In this document: positions 27,144 to 35,661 of the stretch, in pieces | Position numbering within the stretch: position 1 is the stretch's first letter | Layout of the letters: every line of letters begins with the position of its first letter | Source of the DNA: Flavobacterium sp. xlx-214 | Lineage (GTDB): Bacteria; Bacteroidota; Bacteroidia; Flavobacteriales; Flavobacteriaceae | Direction of reading: 5' to 3' | NCBI RefSeq assembly: GCF_013874595.1 | Contig: NZ_CP059431.1 | Location: 1,054,001-1,118,000, forward strand | DNA length: 64,000 nucleotides | Position numbers and translations under genes: made by a program | Notes under the pieces: model-generated | Databases searched by the model: none | Told to the model about the DNA's origin: nothing | The model's input: only the letters and a program-made list of their open reading frames with translations

Positions 27144-27544
27144 GTTTTCTGCTGTCATCCCGACAAAGGAGGGATCTATATGTTGTCATTTAAAAAGTTC
27201 CAATTTGGATTAAAAAGTTCAATTAATTCAATCTTCTTTTCTCTTCTCCATCCTTTTAATTGTTTTTCGCGGGCAATCGCTTGAGAGATATCTTGAAAAT
27301 GTTCAAAATATATTAAATAGAAACATTTGTATTTTGAAGTGAAACTATTGGTTTGATTGTTTATATGACTGTACAATCGCTGTTTTAGATCGTTTGTTAC
27401 TCCAATATACAATACCTTTTTTGACTTATTCGTCAAAATATAAACATAGTAATTATGTGAACCAAGCAACTTATTCATATACATCCTTATCAGTATAAAT
27501 ATAAAGAGATTTTTCGACTTCACTTTGTTTCGCTCAAAATGACA
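27144..27544. mobile_element. GIY-YIG repeat-bounded element, complete copy
   Basis: About 390 bp carrying a GIY-YIG gene between two different but related ends. The left end (TTTTCTG then TGTCATCCCGACAAAGGAGG, from 27144, core from 27153) and the right end (GATTTTTCGACTTC to CTCAAAATGACA, finishing 27544) are inverted relative to each other when reduced to TGTCAT-YYYGA...ATCT. Both ends are reused at 27557-27715 around a shrunken interior. No flanking target duplication was found by eye. Interpretation as a mobile element is an inference. Confidence 0.6.
27176..27478 (-). CDS. GIY-YIG nuclease family protein
   Basis: 100 residues. The GIY-YIG fold is clear: Y-Y-V-Y-I-L-T-N (about 10-17), Y-I-G-V-T-N (about 25-30), the catalytic Arg in D-L-K-Q-R-L-Y-S-H (about 31-39), and the metal-binding Glu in A-I-A-R-E-K-Q-L-K-G-W (about 69-79), as in YhbQ-type stand-alone domains. 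Start ATG 27478 has AAGG six bases upstream; the frame remains open to 27601, but that extension translates repeat DNA and is rejected. The gene fills a short element with inverted-type ends and has a decayed copy next to it. Confidence 0.88.
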   Translation of the reverse strand: MNKLLGSHNYYVYILTNKSKKVLYIGVTNDLKQRLYSHINNQTNSFTSKYKCFYLIYFEHFQDISQAIAREKQLKGWRREKKIELIELFNPNWNFLNDNI

Positions 27545-27556
27545 GCACTTGATTTG

Positions 27557-27715
27557 CTTTTCTGTTGTCATCCCGAGAAAGGAGGGATCTAATCGAAACA
27601 ATGTTTAGAAAAAAAACAATTTGTTTGATTGTTTTATGACTGTACAAATGCTGTATTCGTAAGAATATAAATATAAAAGATTTTTCGACTTCACTTCGTT
27701 TCGCTCAAAATGACA
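27557..27715. mobile_element. internally deleted copy of the GIY-YIG element (MITE-like)
   Basis: About 150 bp. Left end repeats the 34-base left end of the full copy (TTTTCTG-Y-TGTCATCCCGA...GGGATCTA) with few changes. Its middle (27621-27653) matches 27350-27381 of the GIY-YIG gene and, read on the minus strand, still encodes Q-H-L-Y-S-H versus Q-R-L-Y-S-H in the gene before losing frame. The right end (about 27665-27715) repeats 27492-27544. Most of the gene is missing on both sides of the middle block. It therefore looks like a non-autonomous derivative. Confidence 0.65.
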
Positions 27716-27720
27716 ACAAA

Positions 27721-27752
27721 AAAACGCAAACCATTTGGTTTGCGTTTTTATA
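27721..27752. terminator. terminator of metG
   Basis: 13-bp stem AAAACGCAAACCA with complement at 27736-27748, 2-nt loop, A-run on the plus-strand upstream side (T-run for the minus-strand metG). Confidence 0.85.
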
Positions 27753-27764
27753 TATAATGTAATA

Positions 27765-29825
27765 TTATCCTATGGTTGCACCGTTGTAAACGCCTGCTTT
27801 GTCTGGGTTTACAAATACTAATTTACCTTCTTTGGTTTCGGTTAGTAAAAGCATGCCTTCGCTATTTACGCCACGTAAAGCTCTTGGTGCTAAGTTTACT
27901 AAAACGGTAACTTGTTTGCCAATAACTTCTTCTGGTGTAAAATGCTCTGCAATACCAGAAACTATTGTGCGTACATCAATACCAGTATCTACCTTTAATA
28001 CCAATAACTTGTTTGCTTTTGGCATTTTTTCGGCTTCAATAATGGTTCCTACGCGTAAATCAATCTTAGCAAAATCTTCAAATTGTGTTAATTCTTTCTG
28101 AGGTTCGGCTTGTTTTGCTTCTGCTGCGTTTGCTATTTTGGTTGCTTCCAATTTATCGATTTGTTTTTGTATTTCTTCGTCTTCAATCTTAGCGAATAAT
28201 AATTCTGCCTGACCAATTTGGTGCCCTGCTGGAATTAAATCAGATGTTTCTGAAATACGATTCCAAGCAATTGGTTCTGCAATATTCAGCATGTTTTTCA
28301 ATTTAGTTGCCGAAAAAGGTAAAAACGGTTCTGCCAAGGTTGATAATGCTGCTGCAATTTGCAACGCTACATACATTTGTGTTTTTACACGCTCTTCATC
28401 GGTTTTAATTAATTTCCAAGGCTCTTCATCAGCTAAATATTTGTTTCCTAAACGCGCTACGTTCATTAATTCGCCTAATGCTTCACGGAAACGGTAACGC
28501 TCAATAGAGCTTTCTATCACCGCAGGATATGCTTTTAATTCGGCTAATGTTTGTTCGTCAACTTCGGTTAATGCGTTGGGTGTAGGAATAACTCCGTTGT
28601 AATATTTGTTTGATAAAACCACCACACGATTGATAAAATTTCCGAAAATAGCAACCAATTCGTTGTTGTTTCTTGCTTGAAAATCTTTCCAAGTAAAATC
28701 GTTATCTTTTGTTTCAGGTGCGTTTGATGTTAAAACGTAACGCAACACATCTTGCTTTTCTGGAAAATCAATTAAATATTCATTCAACCAAACCGCCCAG
28801 TTTTTAGAGGTTGATAATTTGTTTCCTTCTAAATTTAAGAACTCGTTTGCAGGTACGTTATCAGGTAAAATATAACTTCCTTCGGCTTTTAACATAGCAG
28901 GGAAAATCACACAGTGAAACACAATATTGTCTTTTCCTATAAAGTGAACCAACTTGGTGTCTTCATCTTTCCAATAAGGCTGCCAATCTTTACCTACGCG
29001 CGCTGCCCATTCTTTGGTTGATGAAATGTAGCCAATAGGCGCATCAAACCAAACGTATAGTTTTTTACCTTCGGCACCTTCAACAGGCACATCAATTCCC
29101 CAGTCTAAATCTCGAGTTACCGCACGAGGTTTTAAACCATCGTCTAACCACGATTTTACTTGACCAAATACGTTTGGTTTCCAATCGTTTTTATGTCCTT
29201 CAATAATCCATTCACGTAAAAATGCATCGTACTGGTCTAAAGGTAAAAACCAATGTTTTGTTGATTTTAAAACCGGCGTAGAACCTGTAATGGTTGATTT
29301 TGGATTGATTAAATCGGTAGCGTTTAATGATGTTCCACATTTTTCACATTGATCGCCATAAGCACCTTCGCTGTTGCATTTAGGACAAGTTCCTGTAACA
29401 AAACGATCGGCTAGAAATTGATCGGCTTCGGCATCGTATAATTGCTCTGTAGTTTCCTCGATAAATTTCCCATCATCGTATAACTTTCTAAAGAACTCAG
29501 ATGCAGTATCGTGATGAATTTTAGCAGAAGTACGCGAGTAATTATCAAATGAAATACCAAATTCATTAAATGAATCGCTGATTATTTTGTTGTATTTATC
29601 AATCACTTCTTGTGGAGAAATGCCTTCTTTTTTGGCTTTCATAGAAATAGCCACTCCGTGCTCGTCAGAACCACAGATAAAAGCTACGTCTTTATTTTGC
29701 TGACGTAAAAAGCGTGTGTAAATATCGGCAGGCACGTAAACACCAGCCAAATGTCCAATATGTATAGGTCCGTTTGTGTACGGCAAAGCTGCTGTAACGG
29801 TATATCTTTTAGGATTTTGAATCAT
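27765..29825 (-). CDS. metG: methionyl-tRNA synthetase
   Basis: 686 residues. Charges tRNA-Met, including the initiator. HIGH motif is H22-I-G-H25; the zinc knuckle is C-P-K-C...C-E-K-C (about 146-162); the KMSKS loop is K-L-S-T-S (about 337-341). A C-terminal tRNA-binding (EMAP/OB) domain follows from about 580 ([12 protein letters not shown]), so this is the long dimeric form. Start ATG fits the family. A TATTTTTG -7-like box lies on the minus strand at 29846-29853. Confidence 0.97.
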   Translation of the reverse strand: MIQNPKRYTVTAALPYTNGPIHIGHLAGVYVPADIYTRFLRQQNKDVAFICGSDEHGVAISMKAKKEGISPQEVIDKYNKIISDSFNEFGISFDNYSRTSAKIHHDTASEFFRKLYDDGKFIEETTEQLYDAEADQFLADRFVTGTCPKCNSEGAYGDQCEKCGTSLNATDLINPKSTITGSTPVLKSTKHWFLPLDQYDAFLREWIIEGHKNDWKPNVFGQVKSWLDDGLKPRAVTRDLDWGIDVPVEGAEGKKLYVWFDAPIGYISSTKEWAARVGKDWQPYWKDEDTKLVHFIGKDNIVFHCVIFPAMLKAEGSYILPDNVPANEFLNLEGNKLSTSKNWAVWLNEYLIDFPEKQDVLRYVLTSNAPETKDNDFTWKDFQARNNNELVAIFGNFINRVVVLSNKYYNGVIPTPNALTEVDEQTLAELKAYPAVIESSIERYRFREALGELMNVARLGNKYLADEEPWKLIKTDEERVKTQMYVALQIAAALSTLAEPFLPFSATKLKNMLNIAEPIAWNRISETSDLIPAGHQIGQAELLFAKIEDEEIQKQIDKLEATKIANAAEAKQAEPQKELTQFEDFAKIDLRVGTIIEAEKMPKANKLLVLKVDTGIDVRTIVSGIAEHFTPEEVIGKQVTVLVNLAPRALRGVNSEGMLLLTETKEGKLVFVNPDKAGVYNGATIG

Positions 29826-29890
29826 ACTATCTCGTTTTCAAGCTACAAAAATAGTGAAAAACACACAGAGTTTAAAAAAGGAGTGTTCAA

Positions 29891-30505
29891 TTAAAATTCA
29901 GCTTCTCTTATTTTTGCTCTAAAATGTCCTTTTGCTGCCACAATAATTGTATCACTTCTTTTATCGATATATTGTGATTTAAAATTTATGAATCCGTAAA
30001 TACTGTCATTTAAATTATATTTTGCTTTATCTAAAATAAGGTTTTGATAAAGTGTTTTATGTTGAGGCTTTTTATCATTGTAGCTTAGCATATCCGAGAA
30101 TTTATAATACCTTGATGAGTAAGAATCTTTTTTTATTATTAAATTAATCCCGCTACCTGAGTAACCATCTGCGGTGCCTATAGAAATAATTAATGAGTCA
30201 TTCCCTTTTTTAAATGCATCAGCTTTATTTCTTACTGAATAATAATGCTCGGTTGCTTCAACATCTTTCCCATAATTAAAATGTACATTGCTTGATTTTT
30301 TGGCATTAGGTATTACCTCATCTAAGAAGTTGTACGTTTCAGGTAAAGTATTTAAAAATTTAAAAGCAGTATCCTTTTTGATAGTTGGATCAATCTTAAA
30401 TGTTTTATCAATTGCTAAGTCTTCTCGATTCATAATTGTCTTGCCTTTGCTACAAGAGAGAATGCAAAATGTTATTATTGCAATTAGTAAGAACTTGTTT
30501 TTCAT
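29891..30505 (-). CDS. hypothetical lipoprotein
   Basis: 204 residues from ATG 30505. Signal KNKFLLIAIITFCILSC with lipobox I-L-S-C (Cys about 18). Mature part is Lys/Asp/Ser-rich, with no membrane segment and no recognised domain; a Gly-Ser turn (G-Y-S-G-S-G-I-N-L) separates two halves. Function unknown. The next gene upstream, the His-rich lipoprotein, ends in a hairpin at 30534-30564, so this gene has its own promoter. Confidence 0.7.
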   Translation of the reverse strand: MKNKFLLIAIITFCILSCSKGKTIMNREDLAIDKTFKIDPTIKKDTAFKFLNTLPETYNFLDEVIPNAKKSSNVHFNYGKDVEATEHYYSVRNKADAFKKGNDSLIISIGTADGYSGSGINLIIKKDSYSSRYYKFSDMLSYNDKKPQHKTLYQNLILDKAKYNLNDSIYGFINFKSQYIDKRSDTIIVAAKGHFRAKIREAEF

Positions 30506-30530
30506 TTTAAAGTGATTAATTAAAAAATGC

Positions 30531-30566
30531 AAAAACCTGCAAGGTTTTTAAAACCTTGCAGGTTGG
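30531..30566 (-). terminator. terminator of the His-rich lipoprotein gene
   Basis: A 15-bp stem (AACCTGCAAGGTTTT with its complement 30550-30564) with a very tight loop; A-run at 30531-30535 on the plus strand is the T-tract for the minus-strand gene. Confidence 0.85.
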
Positions 30567-30595
30567 TATCTTAAAGAAATGTATTTAAAGATAAA

Positions 30596-31117
30596 TTATG
30601 GTAATGGTTGCCCAACCGAAATATCACAACGGTGACCTGGTTGTCCGTGTGCTGGGTTTGGTTTTCCTTGCATACCTGGAGCAGTTTCTTGTTTAGGCAT
30701 TGCTTGCTGTGGTGCAGCTTGTTGTTGCGCAGGTGCCTGAGCAGAACCACCACCTAAGAAACCACCTTGATTTGCTGGTGCTGCAGAAGATGTTTGTTGT
30801 TGTGCTCCTTGCCCTGGAGGCGAGTTTAATGGTGCGCCTACTGCAATATCACAACGGTGACCTGGTTGTCCGTGAGGAGGATTCATACCTTGGGCAGTTG
30901 TTGCAGCTCCATGATCATTTCCTTCTGGTCCGTGGTTGTGCCCTTCATGTCCTTCACCTGGTGCATGGTTGTGTCCCGCATGAGGATCAGCTGCTGTAGC
31001 TCCTGTTTCGGTAGTTGTTGTTGTTTCAGTAGTAGTTTCAGTAGTTTCAGCCTTTGTATCTTTACAAGAAACAAGTCCTAAACCAGCAAATAATGCTATA
31101 ATTGTTAATTTTTTCAT
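30596..31117 (-). CDS. His-rich lipoprotein with two HGQPGHRCDI motifs
   Basis: 173 residues. Signal KKLTIIALFAGLGLVSC (lipobox L-V-S-C). A Thr/Glu linker leads to a His-rich block (H-A-G-H-N-H, G-H-E-G-H-N-H, then N-D-H-G) that could chelate Ni, Zn or Cu. Two near-identical motifs N-P-[PA]-H-G-Q-P-G-H-R-C-D-I-[AS]-V-G-x-P-L lie at about 99-117 and the extreme C-terminus, separated by a Gln/Ala/Pro-rich low-complexity linker. The motif is, as I recall, recurrent in flavobacterial proteins of unknown function. The -7-like TATATTTG lies on the minus strand at 31140-31147. Confidence 0.8.
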   Translation of the reverse strand: MKKLTIIALFAGLGLVSCKDTKAETTETTTETTTTTETGATAADPHAGHNHAPGEGHEGHNHGPEGNDHGAATTAQGMNPPHGQPGHRCDIAVGAPLNSPPGQGAQQQTSSAAPANQGGFLGGGSAQAPAQQQAAPQQAMPKQETAPGMQGKPNPAHGQPGHRCDISVGQPLP

Positions 31118-31157
31118 GATTATATTACTTAATGAAAAACAAATATACACATTTCGT

Positions 31158-34100
31158 TTAAAAAAACGCACGCAACTGTATACTTCCCGTATGAATGGTT
31201 TTTGAGGTTTCACTTGTACGCCCTTGATAGCTAATATTAGCATCTAAATACTTGGTTAAATTGCGCTGAAAAAGCAAACGCCATGTTAGGTTTTTACCTG
31301 GCTGCAAGCCTTCTAACATTTGATAAGCTACGGCTGATAAAGGGTTTCCTTTAAAGTTGTTTTGATACAAAGAAAATTCGCCGTTTAAGGTAAATTTTTG
31401 CGAAGTACTCCAATTAAAAATGGTTCCTATGCGATGTTGCTGAAGCGATTCTAAATCGCCTTGCGTGTTTTCTTTGTTTTGCCATTCGTAAAATAGCTCA
31501 ATGCGCGCATTTTGAGAAAATAAATAACCTATTTTAGGGTTTAATCCAACATTGTTTAGCAAATAATTTTTAGAACCGTAGTTTTCAGAAATACTAGTTA
31601 CTTTATCGGTTTTGGCTGTAAATTGTGCTAACCACCATTTGTTTAATAAGTGTTGAAATTGTAATTGATGTGTGGTTATTTTATTATCTAAACTGCCATA
31701 ATTCATTAAGTTTTTAGCTCTATTATTAATCAACGAATAAATGGTGGTGTACTTTTGCTTTCCTCTGTTGAAATAAATCGAATTTCGGATATTAGCATTT
31801 TCGGCAACTAATTCATCACCTGATGATCCAAACGGATTTAGAGCAATGTTATTTCCATCACGCAAAATACTTCGATCAATAATAAAAGACGATTGTATAT
31901 GAAACTGACTCGTAAATTTCTTAAAACCTGTTTCGTTTTGCCATGTACCAAAGTTAAAGTTGAATACTTGCGTAAGCTTTGTTTGATGCGTTTTTACAAA
32001 GTTTTGGTTAGGCAAATACATGCGTACATAGGTTGCCAAATCTGGGTAAGGTGCCACTTCAAATTCTTCTAACTCTTGTACGCCATTACCATTATAATCG
32101 TTCCACATATGTGTTCCTAAACCTGCATCAACTTTAATATAGGTAAACTCTTGTTGCGCTACCGATCCCGATGAGGTTTCATAAATGGTGTTGGTTTGTA
32201 TTAGGTTTTTAAAATAACGATCGTTGTACGTAATGCGCGAATTTAATGTAGGTTCAACCAAACCTGTTTCCATATATTTTAAACGACGGTAATTTGCGTA
32301 GATGGATAAATCGCTGGTTTGTGTTTTAAACAATTGCGATTTTACATAAACAGCATGTGATGTTGCTACTTTGCTTAAAATATTATTTTGTAAACTATCG
32401 TTAACACGGTATTTATAACCCAATTCTACATAGGTTTTTAATGTATCACCACGACCAATGAAAGCATCTATTTCTGTATACTTTTGCGATAACGATTGAT
32501 ATTGTTGTGTGGTAGCATCTTTTACCTGATAGTTTTCTAAGTCAAGACGTGCACCCGCCCAATTTTTGTTTTTTTGATAGATGGCTTGCGATTTACTTCT
32601 GGCAAAATTGGTGTCATAAGCAGATCCCTTTGCTGTTAAGAAGCTGGTGTTGGTAGTAAAATTAAAATCTTTTACTTGATACGTTCCTGATAAGGTTTGT
32701 TTGTGCCCCAAGTAACTATCGCTGTATTCTAAGCGACTGTATTGATACGTGAAAAAGCTTTGACTATTAGGTGCTATTTTTGTGCCTACATTTAGCAAAG
32801 ATTGATTGCCAAAGGTGTTGGCAACATTCCAATCGCGGTCAAATTCAATAGAATACAAGCGTTCAATGGTTTTAAAATGCTGACTTACCCATTGAAAGTT
32901 TCCAAAAACATCTAACTTCCATTTTTTGTCAATGATTCTATGGGTACCATTTAAGGATGCTGCTACTCCTTTGTTATCGGCATCATCAATCGGCGAAAAC
33001 AAATTTTCATCATTATTGCTAAATCCTATTTCAAAATCAAAAGCCGTATTTTCTTTAGGTTTGTAGCTACCCAAAGCAGTAACCAATGTTAAGCGGGTAG
33101 GAGCAATAAGTTGAATTAAAGGCTCATAATCGCCTTGTTTTATACCTTCTAAAGGTTCTGTAAATTGATAAATTTTACCAATAGTACTGGCATTGCTTAA
33201 TTTGTAATTTCCATTGTTTGGCCCAACATACGTAAACGAAACCATGTACAATGTATCGGTTGGGTTGTTTGAATATTGATAGTATTCATACCCATTTAAA
33301 GTTGCTTTTTTATACAACGTTTTGTTTTCTGAATAGGTGTCAAGATAAGCCGATGGCGCCAACATTAACGCTGTACTATCACCCGCTTGCTTTAAAATTT
33401 CAACTTGTTCTTTGTTGAGGTTTTGTTGTAAAGGCTGATTTTTAATATCGGTTTCAGTATACACATAACCTGCTACATTCCATTTTTCTCTTTCGTGTTT
33501 AATGCCACCATATCCTAAGAAACGCGAATAATTTCGGTCGGTATATTGGTATTCAATTACAATGCGCATTTCTGATGTAATAGGAAATAAAGTGGTAAAC
33601 CGAATTTCGCCTGAATTATAATCAATTACATAATCGTTTTGTTCGCCACGAGTTAATTTTCTACCGTTTACGTAAACCGATTCTGATCCTGAAATAATTA
33701 AAATATATAATTGATTGCTGCTGCCTTTTAATTTGTACGGACCTTGATTGCCTTCTTGTCCTACAAATTCACTTTTAGCATATTGCCCGCGCACTAAAGC
33801 GGCAGCGGTTTCTACGGTTGTTTTAGCATGGTCGGGGCCAAATTTCATAGTGCCCGAAATTCCTTGTACTTTTTTGTTGAAATTAAGGAATTTGGACGAT
33901 CTGTTTTCTAAAAATAAATCTCCTGCTTTGATACTCCAATTGGTTGAGAAAAGTTCCATGAAAATTTGATCAAACTCATCCATTTTTTGTGAATAGCCAC
34001 CATTTTGCAAAGGTACATTGCTGTCTTGTAAAGAAGCTCTTATTTGAATATTATCGCTTAAATTACCAACAATTTGCAAATCAAGATTTGAGTTGGTTAC

Positions 34101-34559
34101 TAGGTTTTGATTGTTTCCTACCGTAATTCCTCTGGAAATACTTCCATTGGTGTTCAATCCTTCAAAAGGGGTAAAAGTACTGGCTTTTTTTTCGGGTACT
34201 TTAAAAATATAAGCACCTTCTTTATTAGGTACAATACGTTTGGTATCATACAAAGCGTATGTTTGGGTTAAAAAGTTGGGGTATTTTAAATATGCTACAT
34301 TCAAAGTGTCCTTTACAGGTTGCTTAAAAGTTAGGGTAGCTTGGGTGTAATCAACATTGTAAAAAGCAGTGTTAATAGTATCGCCTTTTGTGTTGGTAAG
34401 TACAAAATAACTTTTGTTTAAAGAAGTGCTATCTAAAACAATGGTTTGTGTCAAAGAATCGGTTATAATTTGTTTTGTTTGATACAAAGAGTTTATTTCC
34501 TGTGCATTTACAGCAGTAAAAAACAGCAGACAAAATATAAAATAAACCAATTGTTTCAT
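31158..34559 (-). CDS. large outer-membrane beta-barrel protein
   Basis: 1133 residues from ATG 34559 (signal peptide KQLVYFIFCLLFFTAVNAQ). Residues about 130-215 (F-E-G-L-N-T-N-G-S-I-S-R-G, G-N-N-Q-N, I-R-A-S-L-Q-D-S-N-V-P-L, E-F-D-Q-I-F-M-E-L) form a conserved domain that I recall from large Bacteroidota outer-membrane proteins such as SprA. The remaining 800 residues alternate aromatic-flanked strands, as in a large barrel, and end in I-Q-L-R-A-F-F, a terminal-aromatic OMP tail. A D-Y-N-G-N-G-V-Q-E-L-E-E EF-hand-like loop occurs at about 820. No TonB box or plug. A minus-strand TACTTTTG is at 34581-34588. Confidence 0.75.
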   Translation of the reverse strand: MKQLVYFIFCLLFFTAVNAQEINSLYQTKQIITDSLTQTIVLDSTSLNKSYFVLTNTKGDTINTAFYNVDYTQATLTFKQPVKDTLNVAYLKYPNFLTQTYALYDTKRIVPNKEGAYIFKVPEKKASTFTPFEGLNTNGSISRGITVGNNQNLVTNSNLDLQIVGNLSDNIQIRASLQDSNVPLQNGGYSQKMDEFDQIFMELFSTNWSIKAGDLFLENRSSKFLNFNKKVQGISGTMKFGPDHAKTTVETAAALVRGQYAKSEFVGQEGNQGPYKLKGSSNQLYILIISGSESVYVNGRKLTRGEQNDYVIDYNSGEIRFTTLFPITSEMRIVIEYQYTDRNYSRFLGYGGIKHEREKWNVAGYVYTETDIKNQPLQQNLNKEQVEILKQAGDSTALMLAPSAYLDTYSENKTLYKKATLNGYEYYQYSNNPTDTLYMVSFTYVGPNNGNYKLSNASTIGKIYQFTEPLEGIKQGDYEPLIQLIAPTRLTLVTALGSYKPKENTAFDFEIGFSNNDENLFSPIDDADNKGVAASLNGTHRIIDKKWKLDVFGNFQWVSQHFKTIERLYSIEFDRDWNVANTFGNQSLLNVGTKIAPNSQSFFTYQYSRLEYSDSYLGHKQTLSGTYQVKDFNFTTNTSFLTAKGSAYDTNFARSKSQAIYQKNKNWAGARLDLENYQVKDATTQQYQSLSQKYTEIDAFIGRGDTLKTYVELGYKYRVNDSLQNNILSKVATSHAVYVKSQLFKTQTSDLSIYANYRRLKYMETGLVEPTLNSRITYNDRYFKNLIQTNTIYETSSGSVAQQEFTYIKVDAGLGTHMWNDYNGNGVQELEEFEVAPYPDLATYVRMYLPNQNFVKTHQTKLTQVFNFNFGTWQNETGFKKFTSQFHIQSSFIIDRSILRDGNNIALNPFGSSGDELVAENANIRNSIYFNRGKQKYTTIYSLINNRAKNLMNYGSLDNKITTHQLQFQHLLNKWWLAQFTAKTDKVTSISENYGSKNYLLNNVGLNPKIGYLFSQNARIELFYEWQNKENTQGDLESLQQHRIGTIFNWSTSQKFTLNGEFSLYQNNFKGNPLSAVAYQMLEGLQPGKNLTWRLLFQRNLTKYLDANISYQGRTSETSKTIHTGSIQLRAFF

Positions 34560-34652
34560 ATATCTATAACTCGCAAAAACCAAAAGTAGTGTATTTAGGC
34601 TTGATTTTTTTAAGAGATACTTGTTTTTTAATACATTTGATAAAAAAGAGTC

Positions 34653-35417
34653 ATGAAAAAAGGATTTTTGTTTTTGCTATGTATAATGGCAACAGCATGC
34701 TCAAAACAAACAAAAGAACAGCAAGTTACTGAAGAAAAGAAAGGGTTTAACTTAGAAAAAGTAAGTTTTAAAGAAGACCCGTTGCAGTTTTTAAAAGGGA
34801 AAATTGATAGCACCCAAAATGTAGATACCGATTTTATTAAGAAAGGATATTCTGAAAACTTTGATTACCCCAATGGATATAAATACGAGCCTTGGAACGG
34901 AAATGAATCATTGTACGGCAAAGCCTATTACAGCACCGAAAATGATAGTATGGCGTATTACAAAGGTGTTTATTTTAACAGAGTTGCTTTTTTAACACGC
35001 AACAACAACGTGGTAGCAGTTCTTGCGTATGGTAAAGTGCCTAAAGAAGAACTATACACAAATCTTAAAAATCAGTTGCAAGATGAGTTTGGTGAACCAA
35101 GTTTTTCTCCGCAAACAGATCAGGATGTTTTTTATGAGTTCTCTGCAGGCGATAGATACGTACAAATGGATTATTCTACTGGAAGTGAAGTAACAGTATC
35201 ATCTGATGCGCCTATGAAAACCGAAACGTATTATACCATTAAAATGCTTGTTTTTAATAAAGATGCTGCCGACGAAATTAAAAAGATACAAGATGCTAAT
35301 TATAAAAAAACAGGCGATTATAAAATACTACCTGGCGATTTTCAGTTGTATAAACAAGATCCTAGAAGTAATATTTTAATGATGAGCGAAATTTTCGACA
35401 AAACCTACAATCCATAA
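34653..35417 (+). CDS. hypothetical lipoprotein
   Basis: 254 residues. Signal KKGFLFLLCIMATAC (Cys about 16) then a Gln/Glu/Lys linker. Body contains Y-P-N-G-Y-K-Y-E-P-W-N-G-N-E-S-L-Y-G-K and ends with I-L-M-M-S-E-I-F-D-K; no family recognised. An exact -7 box TACATTTG (34632-34639) precedes the ATG by 13 bases. The 21-bp repeat array begins at the stop codon. Confidence 0.7.
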   Translation: MKKGFLFLLCIMATACSKQTKEQQVTEEKKGFNLEKVSFKEDPLQFLKGKIDSTQNVDTDFIKKGYSENFDYPNGYKYEPWNGNESLYGKAYYSTENDSMAYYKGVYFNRVAFLTRNNNVVAVLAYGKVPKEELYTNLKNQLQDEFGEPSFSPQTDQDVFYEFSAGDRYVQMDYSTGSEVTVSSDAPMKTETYYTIKMLVFNKDAADEIKKIQDANYKKTGDYKILPGDFQLYKQDPRSNILMMSEIFDKTYNP

Positions 35418-35580
35418 AGCAAACGCTGTTTGTGTATCAACAAACGGTGTTTGCTTATTGACAAGCCTTGTTTGCGTATCAACAAACGTTGCTTGCGTCT
35501 CAACAAACGCTGCTTGCGTCTCAACAAACGTTGTTTGTGTAGCAACAAATTCCGCTTGCGTCTCAACAAACGTTGTTTTT
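35417..35580. repeat. 21-bp tandem repeat array (about 7.8 copies)
   Basis: Units start at 35417, 35438, 35459, 35480, 35501, 35522, 35543 and 35564, consensus CAACAAACGYTGYTTGYGTC plus one T. Most copies contain a CAAAC-N3-GTTTG dyad; the period equals two DNA helix turns. There are no spacers, so it is not a CRISPR. It lies 80 bases before the AlbA_2 gene. Confidence 0.9.
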
Positions 35581-35661
35581 ATAATGTTTTGTACGAAACT
35601 TTTGTATATTTAGGTTGGTTAAATAATAATGTTAGCTATAATTTTAAAAAGACAACATGTA

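Noticed and set aside
27479..27601. N-terminal extension of the GIY-YIG gene to 27601
   Set aside because: The extra 41 codons lie in the repeat end and lack any nuclease sequence; the core start at 27478 matches the fold.
35417..35580. CRISPR-like repeat
   Set aside because: Units are contiguous with no unique spacers, no cas genes are near, and the period is 21 bp.
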